Assembly (NCBI RefSeq): GCF_002090075.1
Contig: NZ_BBRI01000003.1
Coordinates: 1 to 64,000, forward strand
Direction of reading: 5' to 3'
DNA length: 64,000 nucleotides
DNA from: Demequina sp. NBRC 110052
GTDB taxonomy: Bacteria; Actinomycetota; Actinomycetes; Actinomycetales; Demequinaceae
Shown piece after piece: positions 61,426 through 64,000 of this stretch. How positions within the stretch are numbered: the first letter of the stretch is position 1; every line of letters begins with the position of its first letter. The position numbers were made by a program, and so were the translations under genes. The notes below the pieces were generated by a model. It did no database searches and was not told the origin of the DNA. It worked only from the letters and a program-made list of their open reading frames with translations.

Positions 61426-63360
61426 ATGACGCATACCGGCATCGACACCTCCGAGCTCTCGACCACCGTCCGCCCCGGCGATGACTTCTTCAGCTACGTC
61501 AGCGGCGACTGGGTCGCGAACCACGTCATCCCTGCGGATCGCGCGGCCGACGGCTCTTTCTACACGCTCCGCGACGAGGCGGAGAAGCACACGCGCCAGA
61601 TCATCGAGGCGGCCGACGCTCACGACCTGATCGGCGCGCTCTACACGTCCTTCATGGACGTCGAGCGTCTGGACACGCTCGGCACCGAGCCGCTCGACGC
61701 CGACCTCCAGCTCGTCGAGGACGCCGCTGACAAGGACGCGCTCGCCGCCGCCCTGGGCGTGCTCCAGCGCGCGGGCGTCACGGGCACCGTGGGCTACTAC
61801 GTGTTCGCCGACAAGTTCGACCCGGACCGCAACGTCGTCTACCTGTCGCAGTCCGGCCTGGGCCTGCCCGACGAGGCGTACTACCGAGAGGACGCGCACG
61901 CCGCGACGCGCGGCAAGTACGTCGCCCATCTGGACCGCATGGCCGACCTCACGGGCATCGAGTTCACCGGCGAGTCCGTCATGGCGCTCGAGACGGCGCT
62001 CGCGAAGCACCACTGGGACGTCGTGAAGACCCGCGAGGCGGAACTCACGCACAACCCCACCACGCTCGCAGGCCTCGCCGACGAGGCGCCCGGCTTCCCG
62101 TGGCGCGCATGGGCGGAGGCAATCCTGCTGCCCGAGGCCGCGCACGACCTGCTGATCGCGAGCGAGCCCAGTTACCTCGAGGCCTTCGCGGCGCTGTGGG
62201 AGGAGATCGACCTCGAGACGTGGAAGACGTACCTGCGGTGGCGCATCGTCAACTCGCGCGCCCCCTACCTGACGCAGGAGATCTCGAAGGCGAACTTCGA
62301 GTTCTACGGCACCGTGCTGTCCGGCGCGACCGAGCAGCGGGCCCGCTGGAAGCGCGGCGTGGGCTTCGTGGAGGCCGTCGCGGGCGAGCTCGTGGGCCAG
62401 GAGTACGTGAAGGAGCACTTCCCGCCGGACCACAAGCAGCACATGGACCGCCTCGTGGCGAACCTCATCGAGGCGTACCGCACGTCCATCGAGAGCCTGC
62501 CGTGGATGACGCCGCAGACTCGCGAGCGCGCGCTGGCCAAGCTCGCGCAGTTCACCCCGAAGATCGGCTATCCCGAGAAGTGGCGCGACTACACGGGCCT
62601 CGCCGTGAGCTCGGAGGACCTGCTCGGGAACGTGCGTTCAGCGTCGGCGTTCGAGGAGGACTGGGAGTGGTCCAAGATCGGCAAGCCCGTGGATCACACC
62701 GAGTGGCTCATGACGCCGCAGACGGTCAACGCGTACTACCTGCCGATGGCCAACGAGATCGTGTTCCCCGCCGCGATCCTGCAGCCCCCGTTCTTCCACC
62801 CCGAGGCGGACGACGCCGTGAACTACGGCGGAATCGGCTCCGTGATCGGCCACGAGATCGGCCACGGCTTCGACGACCAGGGCTCCAAGTACGACGGCAC
62901 CGGCAAGCTCGACGACTGGTGGACCGAGGCGGACCGCGAGGCATTCATGGAGCGCGCCAAGGCCCTCATCGCGCAGTACGACGGCTACTCCCCCGCGCAG
63001 CTGTCCGACGAGCACAAGGTCAACGGCGCACTCACGGTCGGCGAGAACATCGGCGATCTCGCGGGCGTCGAGATCGCGCTCAAGGCGTACGAGATCGCGC
63101 TGGGTCACCCCATTGCAGAGGCCCCCGAGGTCGGCGGACTGACCGCCGCGCAGCGGTTCTTCATCGGATACGCGCTGACCGAGCGCATGGTCACGCGCGA
63201 CGAGGCGCTCATCACGCGACTCAACACCGACCCGCACTCGCCGAGCGAGTTCCGCGTCAACGGCATCGTGCGCAACGTCGCCGCCTGGTACGAGGCGTTC
63301 GGCGTGACCGAGGGTGACGACCTGTGGCTCGATCCCGAGGAGCGCGTCAGCATCTGGTGA
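61426..63360 (+). CDS. M13-family metalloendopeptidase
   Basis: This 644-aa zinc metallopeptidase (neprilysin/PepO family) has the HExxH site in GHEIGHGFDDQGSKYDG and the third ligand in GENIGDLAGVE; VNAYYLPMANEIVFPAAIL and the C-terminal RVNGIVRN are also conserved. It lacks a signal peptide, so it is probably cytoplasmic or exported by another route. It cleaves oligopeptides. It is followed 100 bp later by a 35-aa Cys-rich gene. Confidence 0.93.
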   Translation: MTHTGIDTSELSTTVRPGDDFFSYVSGDWVANHVIPADRAADGSFYTLRDEAEKHTRQIIEAADAHDLIGALYTSFMDVERLDTLGTEPLDADLQLVEDAADKDALAAALGVLQRAGVTGTVGYYVFADKFDPDRNVVYLSQSGLGLPDEAYYREDAHAATRGKYVAHLDRMADLTGIEFTGESVMALETALAKHHWDVVKTREAELTHNPTTLAGLADEAPGFPWRAWAEAILLPEAAHDLLIASEPSYLEAFAALWEEIDLETWKTYLRWRIVNSRAPYLTQEISKANFEFYGTVLSGATEQRARWKRGVGFVEAVAGELVGQEYVKEHFPPDHKQHMDRLVANLIEAYRTSIESLPWMTPQTRERALAKLAQFTPKIGYPEKWRDYTGLAVSSEDLLGNVRSASAFEEDWEWSKIGKPVDHTEWLMTPQTVNAYYLPMANEIVFPAAILQPPFFHPEADDAVNYGGIGSVIGHEIGHGFDDQGSKYDGTGKLDDWWTEADREAFMERAKALIAQYDGYSPAQLSDEHKVNGALTVGENIGDLAGVEIALKAYEIALGHPIAEAPEVGGLTAAQRFFIGYALTERMVTRDEALITRLNTDPHSPSEFRVNGIVRNVAAWYEAFGVTEGDDLWLDPEERVSIW

Positions 63361-63460
63361 CGTCCACACGTGCGCGCCGGGGCGTTCCGCGCGGCGCGCA
63401 CGTGACGTACAGTGTCGCTACGGACCTGTACCGGTCCGCCCCGAGAGATTGGAGCACCCT

Positions 63461-63568
63461 ATGGCAGACGTGAAGAGCATCGACCTGATCGACATCAAGG
63501 CCGAGACGCCCGCTGCCGAGCAGTCCTCGGGCGGATGCGCCTGTGGAGGCTGCGGCTGCGGCCAGTGA
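63461..63568 (+). CDS. 35-aa peptide with Cys/Gly-rich end
   Basis: This frame encodes MADVKSIDLIDIKAETPAAE followed by QSSGG and CACGGCGCGQ. The four cysteines in the last ten residues look like a metal-binding or modified-peptide tail. GGAG lies 5 nt before the ATG (GATTGGAGCACCCT), and a TACAGT -10 (63408-63413) has a weak TTCCGC 17 bp upstream. A strong terminator follows, so it is its own transcription unit. No named family was recognised; a small metallothionein-like protein or peptide precursor is possible. Confidence 0.75.
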   Translation: MADVKSIDLIDIKAETPAAEQSSGGCACGGCGCGQ

Positions 63569-63591
63569 GTCGACCCTAGAACTTCAAGACC

Positions 63592-63629
63592 GGAAGCGGG
63601 ATCGAGCCTGAGGGCTCGGTCCCGCTTTC
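63592..63629 (+). terminator. Terminator of the Cys-rich peptide gene
   Basis: A 17-base stem with G-T pairs and one mismatch (63592-63608 with 63613-63629, loop TGAG). Confidence 0.8.
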
Positions 63630-63684
63630 GGCGTTCCGGGGCGCTCACGCCTCCTCACACCCCGTGCGGCCTCAGCCAGGGCGC

Positions 63685-64000
63685 TCACGCCTCCTGCAGG
63701 AGGACGCGCACCTCCCACGGCGCCAGCGCGACCGAGCCGGCCCCCGCGTCGGGCAGGCGATCCGCCTGGGCGACGTTCGCGAGGACCTCCTCGCCCTCGA
63801 GCGCGATCGGCGCGGTCACCTGCTCTCCGGAGAGGTTCGCGACCACCGTCAGCTCAGCGCCGCCCAGCGTGCGTCGATACGCGAACACCTGCGGATCGTC
63901 AGGCACGAGCATCGTGAAGTCTCCGTCTGCGACCACGGGCTCGCGATGGCGCAGCGCGATGAGGTCGCGGTGGAAGGTCCACACCGAGTCCGGGTCGCCC
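63685..64000 (-). CDS. GH13 alpha-glucosidase-like enzyme, C-terminal end (partial)
   Basis: Only the last ~105 residues lie in the window; the gene continues past the edge. The sequence SVWTFHRDLIALRHREPVV followed by FAYRRTLGGAELTVVANLS is the junction between the barrel and the C-terminal beta-sandwich of oligo-1,6-glucosidase or alpha-glucosidase (GH13) enzymes. The catalytic part is not visible. Confidence 0.8.
   Translation of the reverse strand, partial: GDPDSVWTFHRDLIALRHREPVVADGDFTMLVPDDPQVFAYRRTLGGAELTVVANLSGEQVTAPIALEGEEVLANVAQADRLPDAGAGSVALAPWEVRVLLQEA

Overview
The window is GC-rich (roughly 70% by eye) and reads as a chromosomal segment of an actinobacterium, most likely of the order Micrococcales (inference). 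Supporting signs are the clpP1-clpP2-clpX cluster, an Mtb-like RpiB with a Glu general base, Eis-type acetyltransferases, an MsiK-style sugar ABC operon without its own ATPase, DUF559 and AbiE genes, many GTG starts, frequent leaderless genes and a cysteine-rich leader peptide in front of cysK. There is no rRNA, CRISPR array or prophage. Two tRNA genes are present: Pro-TGG and Gly-TCC.

Layout. 0-13 kb: a DUF2254 membrane protein, a cytosolic 5'-nucleotidase, an ArsR/permease/thioredoxin operon, an LPXTG surface protein, a DHA2 exporter, a TM2 protein, glpD-glpK, and a 58-aa Cys-rich protein under a CsoR-type operator. 13-21 kb: a LacI regulator, arginine deiminase, an alpha/beta hydrolase, a divergent TetR/GH13 pair and a KefB-like antiporter. 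21-28 kb: a sugar operon with an ABC importer, a class II aldolase, an ADP-PFK/GK-family kinase and a ManA-like isomerase, facing a DeoR repressor. 28-33 kb: sulfide:quinone oxidoreductase plus a 47-aa partner, a holin-like membrane protein, an AhpD-like protein and two exported proteins. 33-42 kb: valS, a DUF559 endonuclease gene flanked by long imperfect inverted repeats, clpX, clpP2, clpP1 and tig. 42-49 kb: transporters, an FGGY kinase, an aldo-keto reductase, and an AbiEi/AbiEii toxin-antitoxin locus whose toxin is fused in frame to half of an MFS exporter. 49-54 kb: two tRNAs, a lipoprotein, and a GGDEF-EAL protein preceded by two tiny peptide genes. 54-64 kb: a Cys-rich attenuator leader, cysK-cysE, dps, a CoA-binding protein, two Eis-like acetyltransferases around rpiB, an M13 metallopeptidase, a 35-aa Cys-rich peptide and the 3' end of a GH13 glucosidase.

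How parts fit together. Glycerol use (glpD, glpK), cysteine synthesis (cysK, cysE with translational attenuation) and proteostasis (tig, clpP1P2, clpX) are ordinary modules. The less ordinary parts are the isomerase-kinase-aldolase sugar operon; the TIR-flanked DUF559 unit; the AbiEii-MFS chimera; a peptide-peptide-GGDEF/EAL arrangement with a strong hairpin at the start of the enzyme gene; and a short motif (core GCCCGACGC) that recurs about 19 times in the small intergenic fraction, several times as inverted pairs.

Limits. All family calls are from reading the translations. Positions of promoters, operators and hairpins were found by eye, and start codons were chosen from ribosome-binding sites or -10 spacing.
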